Assembly (NCBI GenBank): GCA_028023455.1
Contig: JAQFVV010000275.1
Coordinates: 622,001 to 686,000, forward strand
Direction of reading: 5' to 3'
DNA from: Epiperipatus broadwayi
Lineage: Eukaryota > Onychophora > Udeonychophora > Euonychophora > Peripatidae
Length of the DNA: 64,000 nt
The notes under the pieces are model-generated. The model searched no databases. It was not told the origin of the DNA and worked only from the letters and a program-made list of their open reading frames with translations. Positions within the stretch are counted from its first letter, which is position 1; each line of letters begins with the position of its first letter. This document shows, in pieces, positions 46,304 through 58,787 of the stretch. Position numbers and translations under genes: made by a program.

Positions 46304-48544
46304 AGAGAAAAAAAAAAGGATAATCAAGATAACAGTTCAGTAGAGGAAATATCTGAATTCATTGTGGATAGTAGTTGTGAGGAGGAAAGCGAAGCGGAAG
46401 AGACCATTAATATAGAAACAATTACAGATATTGTACAAATTGCAGATGATGAAATAAAAGGAGAAGAAAAGATTAGGGAGTTAAAAATAGAGGAAGAAGA
46501 AGTAGTCTCACATAAAAGAGATGTAGATAGCTTCTTATTGTCTCAAATAGCACTGATGATGAAAGAGATGCAAGAAGATAATAGAAAAATCAATGAGAAT
46601 ATAAGTAGAAATAGAGAAGAGATTCAAGAAGATAATAGAAAAAATAGAGAAGAGATAAATATGAAATTTGAATCTCTCAATGAAAATATAAGCAAAAATA
46701 GAGAAGAGTGTAATATAAAATTTGAATATCTCAATGAAAATAATAGAAAAATTAATGAGAATATAAATAGAAATAGAGAAGAGAGTAATATAAAATTTGA
46801 ATATCTCAATGAAATTATGAGTAAAAATAGTAATGAAATCAAAGTGTGTATAGATAGTATGAATAAAAAACTCAATGATACTTGTAAGACTATGGAAGAC
46901 TTTAAGGAGGAAACACATAATAAATTTAATGGCTTGGAATCAAGATTGGACAATAGTGAAAAAGTTATTAATTCTTTAAGGGATGAAATAGAACAAATAG
47001 ATTGTAATAATCAGGAATTACTCAAGACTAAGTTTACAGAATTTTCTGAAATTGCTATAAAAGGTATAAACAAGCAAATAGAGGATTCTATTAGTCAATG
47101 TCAGACCAATAATATCAAGTTAAAGCAGGAGTTTGACAATAATAAATTAGATATTAAGAATGAAATATGTGAGATCAAGGAAGAGATAATGCAGAGTAGA
47201 ATAAGGATGAAAGATGAAATGGAGAGAGAGTTAGTGGATAAGTTTAATGATTTAGTAGTGCAAAATAGGAGAGATATAAAAGAAGAAATAGAAGAAGGTT
47301 TGATGGGAAAATTAGAGGATTTTAATATTAGAAAGGAAGATGATCAGAAGTATAGGTCCAAAATAGGTGAGAATTTAAAGCGCTTACAAAAGGACGTAAA
47401 AGAACAAGTAATGCAAGTAGAGAGAAATAGTAATGAGTATAAGGAAGCTATAGATCAAAACTTAGATAGGTTTAGACAGGAACAAAAGATATACATAGAT
47501 CAAGTGATTGGACAGGTAAATTTGGAAGGAAAATTACAACAGGTATATGAACAAATAGAAGAGATAAAATCCATTAGCAATCAAACGTTAGTATTAGGTA
47601 AAGTAAAAGCATCGTATAGTAAAGATGAAGAATATAAAAGTCCATTTCCAATAGATAAAGTAGAGTATATAAGAAAGGAGGAAGATAATCAAATAGAATC
47701 TGATAATAATAAAGAAATAGACAGCCGAATAATTAAAGGTAATACTAGTTGTGAGGGAGGAACAAATAACTCGATGGCATTACGCTTTATGAGGATCAAA
47801 CCATTTAGAGGTGACCATGCTGAAAATCCATATGAGTTTCTAAATAGTTTAGATGAACTATTTTCTATATGTGTTTTAACTGAAAGGGAAAAGTTGGCCA
47901 TCTGTAGTAATCACTTAGGTGGTACTGCCAAAGATTGGTGGCATTCACTTTTTGAAAGGCCAAATACCTATGGGGACTTTAGATGTTTAATAACAGGTAG
48001 TTTCTGGAACTCTGACAAGTAAGATAGCATTAAATTCCAGATAACTCAGGAAAAATATCAATCGAATAAAGGTAGCTATACTAGTTTCTTTAGGAGTCAG
48101 GCTATTTGATTAAAAACATTAACGGCATGTCCATTATCTGAGGGACAGATAGTAAGAATAATACGACACAATTTTCCCAAAAATGTGGAGCAACTATTAA
48201 TTGCAGTGGACCGTTATTCTATAGAAGAGGTGTCAGAAGTATTAGATGCATTAGAAAATGCTGAAACATCTATAGATAATAGATTTAAAACAAATAGAGA
48301 CAGAAATAACTATCCATTGTCTAATATCAATGTTGACTATAATAATCAAAGGCATCAAATAGGCTTTAAAAGAAGATATAGTTCTAGTGATAGAAATAGG
48401 GTATATCCATATGCTAAAAAAGCTGTTAGATTTGACAAATCTAGAAGTAGGGTAGAGTTGCAAAATAATCAACCCTCTACTAGTGGTATTACTACTATTT
48501 TAAAGAAACCCAATACAAAAACAAGTGAGAAAAAGTTAAGCTAG
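46304..48544 (+). pseudogene. gag: E3 gag with two in-frame stops
   Basis: A single frame runs from just after a stop at 46301 to 48544, interrupted only by TAA (48020-48022) and TGA (48107-48109). The acidic N-terminus reads FIVDSSCEEESEAEE and lacks an obvious ATG; the first in-frame ATG is near 46555. A long coiled coil (about residues 60-420) includes ~22-residue repeats of NREESNIKFEYLNE type. The capsid reads MRIKPFRGDHAENPYEFLNS, ICSNHLGGTAKDWWHSLFER and FFRSQAI. The C-terminus is basic, with no zinc knuckle. The frame is otherwise well kept, which fits a recent insertion. No protease follows. Confidence 0.85.
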
Positions 48545-48785
48545 AAGTTTAATCCCATACCCATCAGAAGTGTAGAAAATTTTTTATAAGTATTAATAGT
48601 TCAAAGTCTAAGTTTAGTGTCCAGATATTATATAAATTTGTATAACAAACAGTGTATTCTGTTGTATTGAGTGATATAAGATGGAATTTGGTTGTAGCAG
48701 ATAATAAAATAAAGAGTATTAATGAATAAAATAGGTATTAAACTAGATGTTTAATTTAAAATTTTTTATTCGAAGGGGGAAGTTA
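48545..48785 (+). other. E3 3' untranslated region and polypurine tract
   Basis: A short region after gag with no protease or pol sequence. GAAGGGGGAAG at 48772-48782, three bases before the 3' LTR, is a strong polypurine tract for plus-strand priming. Confidence 0.75.
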
Positions 48786-51700
48786 TGTGCCCTTATCTGA
48801 AGGTCATAATAAGGTAGAAAGGTCAATTACTAAAAAATTTTAAATTTTGAGATATATTTGTATGATATATAAATAATAGTAGGATAATTAGATTTTATAG
48901 TACAATTTAAAGCTGAAAATACCTGGTATATAAAAGTGTAAGGGATTATTTTAAAAGAAAACAGTTAAATAAAGCTTAAATATATCATTGCTTATGGTTG
49001 TAAAAGCTGGCCATATAAAATAATACAGCTATAAATAGTTAAAAATATATTAGTAATTTGAGTATAATATTTTAAAACTAATCAATTAAATAAATGCTAG
49101 ATGTAGTGTTATAAGTATATTTAATAGTCAAAATTAATAGAGTATATTTTAAAATAAACTTTGGGATGGTGAGAATTATATTTAGTTCAACATTTTAAAA
49201 TTATTTTCCAAATTTTTTATAAAATATATCAGTTTTGGTAATTCAGACCGAAACGTAAATAAAAAATAATTTGATAAAGTTAGTAAACATGTGACTGTAT
49301 ATTATATACCTTCACACACACACTTGTTAGAATAATAAAAAAGTTTGTGAATTATGAAACTAAATGTGATTGCCATCGATCCTTAAAGTACAAGTTGAAA
49401 TATTAAATATTGTTTTAATAATTGTTTTTAAAGTTTAAATAATTTTGATAAAACTATAATTGAATTTAAAAATATTAGTCTAAATAATATTTAAGACATG
49501 ACGTCATCAATTCTTCATTTTTAACAGTCTAGTATGTTATAAAACTAAAATGTGTAAATCTGTTCACGCTAAAAAAGTCATTAACCAATCAACGGAGGTA
49601 AATTAGCAGACAAAATATAAGAATTAGACGGAGCGGGAGGGGAGAAGTAATGCGTAAGTGAAAGAGAAAGTAACATATTTTTTAGCTGATAACACCGTAG
49701 CTGGAAAAGTGATATAAATTTAAAATTTTGTATTTATTTTAAAAGATCTTTTGTAACATATAATATATTTTGACTACATGTATATGGATTGCTAATTTTA
49801 AAAGTTATCTTACCAGGATATTTTATTCGAATTTAACCAAAACCATACAGTAAAATGGAAGTACAGGGAAAAATACCTAAAAATATTGCTAGAGGAAAAA
49901 TATTTGGAAAGTGCCTTAATGCAGATTTATTTATGCTCAACCAGAAACTTATTATTATTGTCACTCAAAGAAATATAATTTGGACGCTACACGAAAACAT
50001 AAAAGAGAAGTTATTTGCCGTCAGGAAAAAATTATGACGCACAATTTTGTAAGGCTACTTTGAAGTTATTTTATTCTTCTCTATGGAAAAATTTAAAATG
50101 CGTTTTATTATAAAGAAAATTGTGTAAAAGTATAATGAAGAAAGAATGTTTATCTTTTAAAAGGAAAACATTATAAAAATATAGTACAAGAAATTTCAAA
50201 GAAAAAAAAAAAGTTATAGAATAATATGAAAGAATTATTGTGTTTTATAGAAAAGGAGCCGAAAAACTTTATCTAATCAGAAAAAATATTATAAAGTATT
50301 CAATGGAGGAAATGCTTGATTTGAGAAATATAAAATTAAATTACTTAGTGAAAATGGATCCATGGAAACCGAAAAAATTTTACTGAATATTTAAATAAAA
50401 GTACCTAAAAGATGCATCGTAAAAGTCGCGCGGGAAACTATTAGCAGACAATATTAGAAGAGAACATGGAGACGTTTTTCTTTACAGGATTAATTGATAT
50501 CAAGAATTAATAATAGTATTAAATATTATAAAACCAAGGATTGTCATCTATGAATATTTATTAAACAGAGCAGTAATTGTTTTACTTTAAAATAGAACAT
50601 TAAGTGACTGAAGAAGAAATAAAATAATATTTTTTTTTTAGCTTTAATATGAACGATTTTCAAGCAAGTTCGATAAAGAAGTACCGTAAATATAATTTAA
50701 ATATTTTTTACTGATTATATTTAAAATATAAAATGCTAGGTGAGATTAGGGAAAACATATAAACATAAATTTAGTAATATTAAAAAATTAAATATAATAG
50801 CTTAATAGAATGATAGAAATATTGTTTTTAAAAATAAAGTGTATGTATGGAAGTCTTATATCTACAAGAATCAATGGGATGGTGAAGCCTACAGAACGCG
50901 ATCGAGAAGATAAAGATCGTTGGTAATTTTGATATTTATTTATAATGCATAATGTATTTTTTTAGATCATCTATTGATTAAGAATGATGTGTGAAAGTTT
51001 AAATTATATGTACACATTTTATACAACATTTTAAAACATATTATGAGATAGGAGTAATTCTGAATATGCATGCAATAAGTTATTTAAAGTATAATTAATA
51101 ATATAATTCAACAGAACAATTGTGTGATTCTTTTGAACTTTCATGTAATAAAGTATTCAGATATTTTAAAATAGTTTGTATATGATAAAATATACGAGGA
51201 AAGTAGTAAAAAGATTTTCTTAAAGAATAGCGGAATAGTTTTGAAATAAATGAATTTTATTATTGTTAGAAATGCAGATAGGAATTTGTCGATGTACTGT
51301 ATAGAAAAATCTTGAAAAATAAGATCGGATAGTGACTTGGTAGTACTAGTGGAGAGGAAACCAAGATGATGTTTTATTAAGAAATAGGAAAAATAAAGTA
51401 TTTGGATCATATTTAGTTTGTGTGATTTCAGTATAGTTAACTAAGTCCTATGACTGAACACATATAGTTTGGACAGTGTTTTTTGCATATCTTTAAACTT
51501 TTTGATGTTATAATAAGGCTGAAGAAATAGCTTTAGCATCACTCCTATAATAGAGGTTGGTAGACAGATAAAGGTCACTCCTCTATAGTGTCTTTTAAAT
51601 TCACTGTGCCATTATTGTCAAGGTTTATGATGAGTAATATTCTAGTTATATTTTGATCCTGTGCATCTATCTTCGCTATCCTTATTTTGTGAATCTGCAT

Positions 51701-53424
51701 CGTCAGAAAGATATTCTCAAAGAAATAATGAATAAAATAGAATTGAAGATATGTTATCATTTTATGTGAGAATAGTTTATTTACTGGAATGTATAGAATT
51801 GTGTAATTTTAAAATTAAAAGTCCAAAATATCATAAAGAGAGAAAGAATCATATAATACAGTTTAAAATTAATGCGGAAATGAATATAAGATTTTTTAAA
51901 AGAGAAATCTAAACAAAGTTTTTTTTTTAAAGTGATAATAAAATTTGAATGTTTTAAATAATATTTAGAAAATAAATATTGCATATTTATTAAGAAAATA
52001 ATTCAATAGTGTGTAATAAACATATATTTGTGCAGGGTATGTTAATGGTTGTAATTATATCATCCGAAGTAAGGCTTGAATAAGTATATTAGGACTAATA
52101 AACATCGGATAATGAACAATAAAACTTAATACCGAATGTAGAAGAATGGTTTTTGAATTTGTAGGATTCCATACAACCAATATAAAACTAGAATTTTATT
52201 GTTTTGTATAATTTTTAATACGAATGTAATTTTGTAAACAATATAATTTTAATAATAGTAGGGATACAAAGTGTTAATAATAATTATATAAGAAATACAT
52301 TTTGTAACAAGCTAACCATAATAAGAAATCCAATAATAATAATACTGTATTTTCTTAAGCATTTAAAAGATAAGAGTTAACTAGGAAAATAGGTAGAAGT
52401 TTGATTTTCATTTTTATAAACTAGTAAACTAATTTGTGATAGGAGAGTAAGGATATCCAATGTACATAATGTAAAATATTGTTATTTGTTTATGTTATTA
52501 ATAAACTTTGTTGTAAATTTATTTTAAAGTTTTGTGTCTTCGTTGTTATTTCTCCACATGGATGCATGATATCACGATACACTTATAATTGAAACAGACA
52601 CTTAGTTTTTGCACAAAAAGGTAAACATAAAAGTGTTATAAGAATTTTGAGAATTTATTGGTATATTAAAAAATTAAAAGATCATAATTTTATATTATTT
52701 ATTGGTCATAAGTCGGTTGCCACAATATTACATTAACTTATATGCTAATGTTGCCACACGTATTCTGTTGTCAGATTATTAAAATACTACCACGTACGTA
52801 TTTATTTATTTCATTTTAGGAAGAAATAAGATTATATTATACTATTATTGTTATTCTTATTTTTATTATTGTTAGTTACTGTGTAGTAGATTATGACATA
52901 AAATTCCCTTTTCATAGTTTACTACCGTAATTTTAAATCAGTTAGAATACAATTTATGAACCTGAGATTTATTTTATTTTATTTTATTTTATTTATTTTC
53001 TTCATTTTATTTAATTGAGCTAGATTCTTATTATAAAGAATATTAAGACATGATTATTATTTTAAGCATAGTGAATAGAGCTTAGAAAGTCGTAAGAATA
53101 CTATAAGTTAGTTATTTGGTATCGTAAAAGGGAGTATAGTGTTCTTATGCCATTGAGATAGTATTATGTGGATAATATCTCAATGTAGTCTATCTCGTTC
53201 CCCGTATCATCACTCCATGTCTCATGAAAATAGTAAATATATGCGTAATAAATTTTAAAAATTCATTTTAAAAATATAACCGTATTTGTATTTTAAAGAT
53301 TAGAGCTAGTAATCATTTTAATTAATGCTGGATATTTCATTTATTTATTTATTAACTGAGCTAGAACCCGGAATTTAAACAGTATAATTATGTTAAGAGA
53401 GGACGAGCGGTGGGGGAGGTTAGA
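48786..53424 (+). repeat. E3 3' LTR (4639 bp)
   Basis: Nearly identical to 40989-45626. Promoter: CRE at 49499-49508, CCAAT at 49585-49589, TATA at 49614-49621. It ends GGAGGTTAGA and is followed by 20 bp of AT repeat, after which E4 begins. Confidence 0.92.
49855..50037 (+). CDS. Small ORF in the E3 3' LTR (60 aa), unknown
   Basis: This is the second copy of the 42057-42239 frame, with an identical predicted peptide and one silent difference. Transcripts starting in this LTR would place it as a first cistron reading out into E4 and flanking DNA. The same doubts apply as for the 5' copy. Confidence 0.3.
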   Translation: MEVQGKIPKNIARGKIFGKCLNADLFMLNQKLIIIVTQRNIIWTLHENIKEKLFAVRKKL

Positions 53425-53444
53425 ATATATATATATATATATAT
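53425..53444. repeat. (AT)n between E3 and E4
   Basis: Twenty bases of AT dinucleotides separate the last base of E3 from the first base of E4. Both elements therefore used the same microsatellite. Confidence 0.95.
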
Positions 53445-55603
53445 TGTAACAGACCGGAAAAACCTTTTAGGATGGTACACCCAGAGCCTTCTCTACTTAC
53501 AGGTCCTATTATGACTTGGGGTTCTAACTCAGTGTAGACATTTGCCTTTAACTCTGCTCAAGGATGGATTTAAATAGGATGGCAATAATATGACCTCTAT
53601 ATAGATCCTTAATGGCTATTGCTAATAATATATTAAAAATCTGTATACATGTATAATAGCTATTCTGGTGAGTGAAGTATGAATGATGCTTAATAATCTA
53701 GAGACCAGAGAAACAAAGATTTTAACTTCAAACAACAAATATTTATTAACAAATCAGGGTTAAATTTATAATATTTATAAATTAATAAAATATATACATG
53801 GATATAATAAAATATTGATTTGTCTTTACTGCAATAAGACTAGCTATGATTTAAATATTAAAATATCAATTGAAATAAAATTATAAAATTATAGTGCATA
53901 ATGTACAATAAAGTATCAATTATTTTAAATATGAAATTATATTACTAGATGTACAATTATCATTTTGTTTATGTCCTTTAAATGTATCTCAAGGTTATGT
54001 CCATGAATTGCTAATTTGTGTTTTGTAGATATAATTCATTCATAAACAGTTATTCATGCAAACAAGAAAATGTATTTATATAAAATTAGTTATTAGTAAG
54101 TCTAAATAATATTTAAATGTTAACATATTAAATGTCTAATTAAAATGTATATGTGTGAAATCTTACCTTTTGTCTTTTAAGTCATTGTCCATTTAATGTG
54201 TCCAATTACGTTAATATTTTATTTACAAACATAAAAAAAAATTATCTATGCATACCTTGAGTTGTGTATTTGTATCTCTCTTCCCTTATATAAATTTAAA
54301 TAAATGGGTTCTTTTTTAAAAAAAAATGTTTTCTGCAAATGAATAACAGGGTGAGAAAACTTGTAACTCAACTCTCAGTATACACTAAAAAAAATACAAA
54401 ATTTAAAACATTTATAAGCATTATTTGAAATCTTGTACTTCTTTAAAACAATAGTAGGTTAAATTTTCAAGAATGGCTTCAGTGTTCATAGCAGATAATG
54501 TCTTTCTTTTATTCAAGCATATTAAATCATATTAAACATTCCAAGCATTAAAAATTCCCACAACAAAATCAAATTCCTGGGCTTTTGATTTTATAGCCAT
54601 CACCTTTCCAATTCCATCTCCAGATCATTCCACACTGATTTAAACATTAAATATACCAATGAATATTATACTCCATCACCTGCCAATGACACCAAGGAGA
54701 TAGAAAGATCCCATGATACTTAATTAGCAAAATTGCATCGTTAGATTTTATATACACACGTATAAATTGTTAAATATAAATCTTTTTCCAAGGCTTGCAT
54801 TATAATATAAAAACAAACGCTATTTCTATGCAGTTTTTATTTATATATATATGAGACGCATGATAAAGATTTTACTTTAAAAGTAATATAAATTAGTGTT
54901 AATAAAATTCTATTTCATTATTAGTTGGCTTTATCTTTTACAAGAAACATTTTATAGTAATTATATTTTTGACAATGATAAATAAATATGAAGCTCTTAG
55001 AATTTATTTGAACGAACAAAAGTCCATCACTTAATGTCTTTTTTTTCCTTTTTTAAAATATTTTACACTAATAACTAATGAAATTTCAAATATTAAACAG
55101 TTTTTTTTAATAATGAAAGGAAATCATAATAACTAATATAATAACAATTAAAATATTCTTATTCTACAACTTTACTTTCACATACTCCATTTGAACAAAA
55201 ACCAAACAACAACTAAAAATTTCTGTTGCTTAGTTTTTTCCACATTCTAAAATCAACAAAGGTTTACATTTTTTTTCTCTTTTAAACAAAAGAAACTTGG
55301 TTAATAAAATTTAATGTCAGATATTTTCTTTATTATTTTTGTCACATCATGATTTAAAATCTTAAACATTCATGTATAAATGTGTGTATGTATATATTTT
55401 ATTCTATATTTAATAAAAAAAATTAGTTCATTCCTTTATGAATGCATGGTTATGTTTGTATATATATATATGTGTGTATGTCTCCAAATATCTAAAAAAA
55501 TTATGTTTTAAAAGTTGGCTGCCTATTTAATCTTTATACATGTTATCCTAAAACATCAGTTACTTATTATTATTTTTTTATAAGGATTGGGCATCACCTT
55601 ACA
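53445..55603 (-). repeat. E4 3' LTR (2159 bp)
   Basis: On the minus strand it runs TGTAAGGTGATGCC ... GGTCTGTTACA, with TGTAA/TTACA terminal inversion. The start is fixed by the adjoining polypurine tract (AAGGGTGGGGGAAA, complement of 55604-55616). The far edge is fixed by comparison with 62395. A minus-strand TATATAAG (complement of 54285-54292) is a promoter candidate, repeated at 63234-63241. Confidence 0.9.
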
Positions 55604-55616
55604 TTTCCCCCACCCT
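55604..55616 (-). promoter_or_regulatory. E4 polypurine tract
   Basis: The minus strand reads AGGGTGGGGGAAA, then directly the LTR start TGTAAGG. It is the plus-strand primer site of the element and confirms the minus orientation. Confidence 0.85.
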
Positions 55617-56245
55617 TAAAATGTTAAAATTTAGACCATTGTCAAAATTTTAGCACACAAACAAAGGTTTGGATGGTTATCGTGTTGGATAATTTTATTC
55701 TTTTTAAATAGGGAGAGTTCTAATGCTTTCTTACTTATTTTAATTTACTTATTTATATACATTTATTTATTTTTATATATATCTCATGTTTGTTAGATTC
55801 TTACCCTTATCTGTTTCATCTTAACATTGAATTGCTGTCATCATTAACATTGTTCCCATTATCTTTACTAGAATTACTGACTATATGATGGTTGAATATC
55901 CTGAATTCGACTGGTTAAGTGTCTCTGTTCCAGAAGGCACATATTTGGGTTCGTCAGCCTATATCCTGCTCCCTGGGAGTCTTATTGGATTTTTATAAGA
56001 GCTGAATGAAATATGGGATACCCACATTGTATGAGTCAATTCCCACATCTCAGCCAATTCTAAAATACCTCAATAAAATGTTTCAACATTAATTTGAGGG
56101 TATCCTCATCACATCTACCTACTCTAGCCATTTACTCACGAACAATGCTATCTTTCTCATTACAATATACTTGCATATACCCATTTACATTTTTTATAAA
56201 CTCTTCTTTCACCTACTTTAATCATGATCATCTGTTTATGAATAA
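55617..56245 (-). other. E4 3' untranslated region
   Basis: About 630 bp lie between the integrase stop and the polypurine tract. No frame of useful length and no envelope-like hydrophobic stretch are seen. Confidence 0.5.
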
Positions 56246-57277
56246 CTAAGCTTCTGTATTTGGCAGTTCTTCTTGACAACCACTGTATGGCTTTAATATC
56301 CGAGCATTATAACTTCCTTTTATTTCTCCATCAATATTTAACCAAAATGCATTTGGGCCAGCTTGTTTCACAATAGCATATGGTCCAGCATATTGTTGAC
56401 AAAATTTATGATAAACATTATCCATTGGTTTACTTGGGTGATGTGTTCTCACAAAAACCTTGTCTCCAATCTTAAAGTGATGTCTACTTTTCTTCCTCTT
56501 CTTATTTCTAAAATTAGATTTATTAATTAACTGTTGGTGAGCCATTTGAATTTTAGTTTCTATGTCATAGTAATGACATTCAATTGGAGGCTGGTATTTT
56601 ACAAATAACAAAGGAATAGGTTGGTTAAAATGTAGTTGGATGGGTGTGAATCCAGTAGATTCATTTGCACCCCAATTTATGTAATTCACTACCTATTCTG
56701 TCTGCTTCACCCACCCCCTATGCTCATCCTTTAGGTAAGTCCTGAACAAATGGCCAAGCTCCCACATTATGCGTTCACAAGGGTTCGATTGTGGATTTCT
56801 AATGGAAGTGAGCACATGTTTGATTTGTAGTTTCTCCACCCATCTTTTCCATTCCTTAGATAGGAAAGGTGTTCCATGGTCTGACAAAATAGTTTTAGGC
56901 TTTCCTATCTTGGGGAATTGAAGAGTGTCTAATACCCTGATTGTGTGTCTGGTATTAGCCTGGGGTATAGGGTAAGCAGAGACATATTTTGAAAAGAGAT
57001 CATAGGCGACCAAGAGATACCTTTGCTTATTGAATGGAGGTAATGGTCCATAATAATCGATCACCAAGATCTCATTTGGTCTTTCAGGAATTATAGATTT
57101 TATTGCCTCGCTATAATTTTGGTATACTGGCTTAGCTTTTAGGCATACTAGACAATCCTGGAGTGTTCTCAAGATATCTTTATACATGCCTGGCCAGTAA
57201 AACCAAGTTTTCATAGTATGTTCTGTTTTACAGGCACTGTAGTGTCCATACAAACAGTGAATATACTTTATGAGTGG
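56246..57277 (-). pseudogene. E4 integrase with one in-frame stop
   Basis: Integrase inserts the element cDNA into host DNA. The frame is continuous from about 57277 to 56246 except for a TAG at 56693-56695. The N-terminal HHCC zinc site is visible (IHCLYGHYSACKT, then DCLVCLKAK). The catalytic core shows Asp in VIDYYGPL, Asp in LSDHGTPF and Glu in NPCERIMWELG, so the DDE triad is present. The C-terminal part has HFKIGDKVFVRTHHPS and the closing NARILKPYSG. No chromodomain is seen. Unlike E1 and E2, the tail is short and lacks the Trp-containing basic repeats. A frameshift just upstream (near 57280) separates it from RNase H. Confidence 0.88.
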
Positions 57278-58000
57278 GGCATAAAATTGTAGGTATCATT
57301 ACCTTCCACTCTACAGTATTTGAATCAATTTGATAGAACAAGACCTGATTTTCTATCTTATAAAGTGTAAGAATCTTGGGCACATTCAAAACTTCCTCTC
57401 CTTTTAGGGCTCTTATTGACTAAGTTTAAATTTGGATCTTCAAATTGTAATTTGGGTAACCTTTCCAAATCATTCTCTACATTACTAACAATTATTAAGT
57501 TGACATTTGTAAAGTAGGCATCTTCTACAGATAGATGATTTTGATCTGACCAACATGGATTTTGACTAAGTATATCAACTACTATGTTCTCGGATCCTTT
57601 TCAATACCTCTCAGTGTAATTAAATTCCTGCAACAGCAGACTCCACCTAACTAGGCAACTGTTGGTCAAATAGCTGTGGTTCAGGAATTTGAGGCTTTTA
57701 TGGTCTGTGACCACTATCACCTCAGATCCGAGAAGCATCTGTCAGAACTTCTGGAAGGCCCACACTATAGCTAGTGCCTCCTTCTCAGTTATCATATAAT
57801 TCCAACTCTGGACTTTTCAGGAGTTGACTAATAAATTACAGGACACCTGGTTGACCATCCTTCTGGATTTGGGATAATGTTACCCCTAACCCAAAACCAC
57901 TACTGTCAGTTTGAATGACAAATGGTTTATCAAAATCAGGGAAAGCCAAAATTGTTTGCTGTAAAAACCCTGTTTTGATATTTTCAAATGCCCTCTCATG
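57278..58000 (-). pseudogene. E4 RNase H domain, frameshifted
   Basis: RNase H removes the RNA strand during reverse transcription. On the minus strand the motifs FVIQTDSSGFGLGVTLSQIQ (first Asp), YMITEKEALAIVWAFQKF (Glu) and VIVVTDHKSLKFL (later Asp) appear in the right order between about 57950 and 57650. They lie in broken frames with stops between them. From 57640 to 57280 is the linker to the integrase zinc site, with VEGNDTYNFMP near 57300. All key acidic residues are visible, but the frame is lost. Confidence 0.75.
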
Positions 58001-58004
58001 TTCT

Positions 58005-58736
58005 TCAGTCCAATTCCATTTCTTTCTTGATTAGTTTCAATAAAGGTTCCATGTGGTCAGCAAATGTTTTGTAGAAACGGTGGTAAAAATTACACAAACC
58101 TAAGAATGACCAAATTTGCTTTTTGTTAGTAAGCCTAGAAAAATTTTGAATGGCAGAGATCTTATCTGTCTGAGGTCTTATCCCATTACAACCTACAATA
58201 TATCCTAAGAAGACTACCTGATTAGATACTAGGGTACTTTTCTTGAAGTTGATTTTTATTCCTTTGTGAAAGCACTCCTGGAAAAATGTAGTGAGTTGTT
58301 GAAGATGTTCTTCAATGGTGGATGATGTGATAATCACATCATCCACATAAATGGCTATGATTCGCTTATTCTCAGGAGAAAGTGTCTTATCTATACATGT
58401 AATTAGACCAGCACCACTATTGATCAACCCAAATCACATCCTATTGAACTGATTGGTAAAACCTTCACACCAAAAAGCAGTATACTTGCGATCATCAGGA
58501 TGAAGCTCAATCTGCCAATAGCTGGAAGTCAGATTAAAGGTAGAAAATACCTTCTTGTTTCCAAATCTCACAAACAACTCATGAATGGGTGGTGGAATAT
58601 TTCTGTCTGGAACAGTAATTTTGTTTAGCTGTTGAGCATCCAAACAAAATCTCATTGACCCATCTTTCTTCTTCACAGTTACAACTGGATTGCAGCAAGG
58701 TGAAGAGCATTTGGAAATGATCCCCCAATCCAGCAT
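58005..58736 (-). pseudogene. E4 reverse transcriptase with catalytic Asp-to-Asn change
   Basis: The frame is continuous except for TGA at 58434-58436, which sits in the usual NRM-x-FGL motif. Motifs in order are MLDWGIISKCSSPCCNPVVT, VKKKDGSMRFCLDAQQLNK, VFSTFNLTSSYWQIELHPDD, RIIAIYVDDVIITSS and VVFLGYIVG. Motif A normally has Asp in F-x-x-[LF]-D-L; here the codon is AAT (Asn), a G-to-A change. YVDD is intact. With one of the three catalytic aspartates lost, this RT is expected to be inactive even without the stop. The thumb (WSFLGLCNFYHRFYKTFADH) is kept. Confidence 0.9.
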
Positions 58737-58787
58737 TTTGTTGATCTGTTTGGATATTTCCTGCCGATATTGGTACGGGATAGGGTA

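Larger units (their letters stand above)
40989..53424 (+). mobile_element. E3: gag-only retrotransposon with 4.64-kb LTRs
   Basis: Two direct repeats of 4638 and 4639 bp begin TGTGC and end GAGGTTAGA, so the right terminus is not the usual CA. Both flanks are AT repeats, consistent with an ATAT duplication. The interior is only 3159 bp: a leader with a lysine-tRNA-like primer site, one gag, and a strong polypurine tract. LTRs make up 75% of the element. Very few differences separate the two LTRs by eye (about 1%), so insertion is recent. With no protease, RT or integrase it must have used enzymes from another element. Confidence 0.92.

Noticed and set aside
48020-48109. Programmed readthrough at the two E3 gag stops
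   Set aside because: Two stops 29 codons apart inside the capsid, with no readthrough context visible, are more simply mutations.
55617-56245. Envelope gene downstream of E4 integrase
   Set aside because: No frame with a signal peptide or membrane segment exists between integrase and the polypurine tract, so E4 is not called an endogenous retrovirus.
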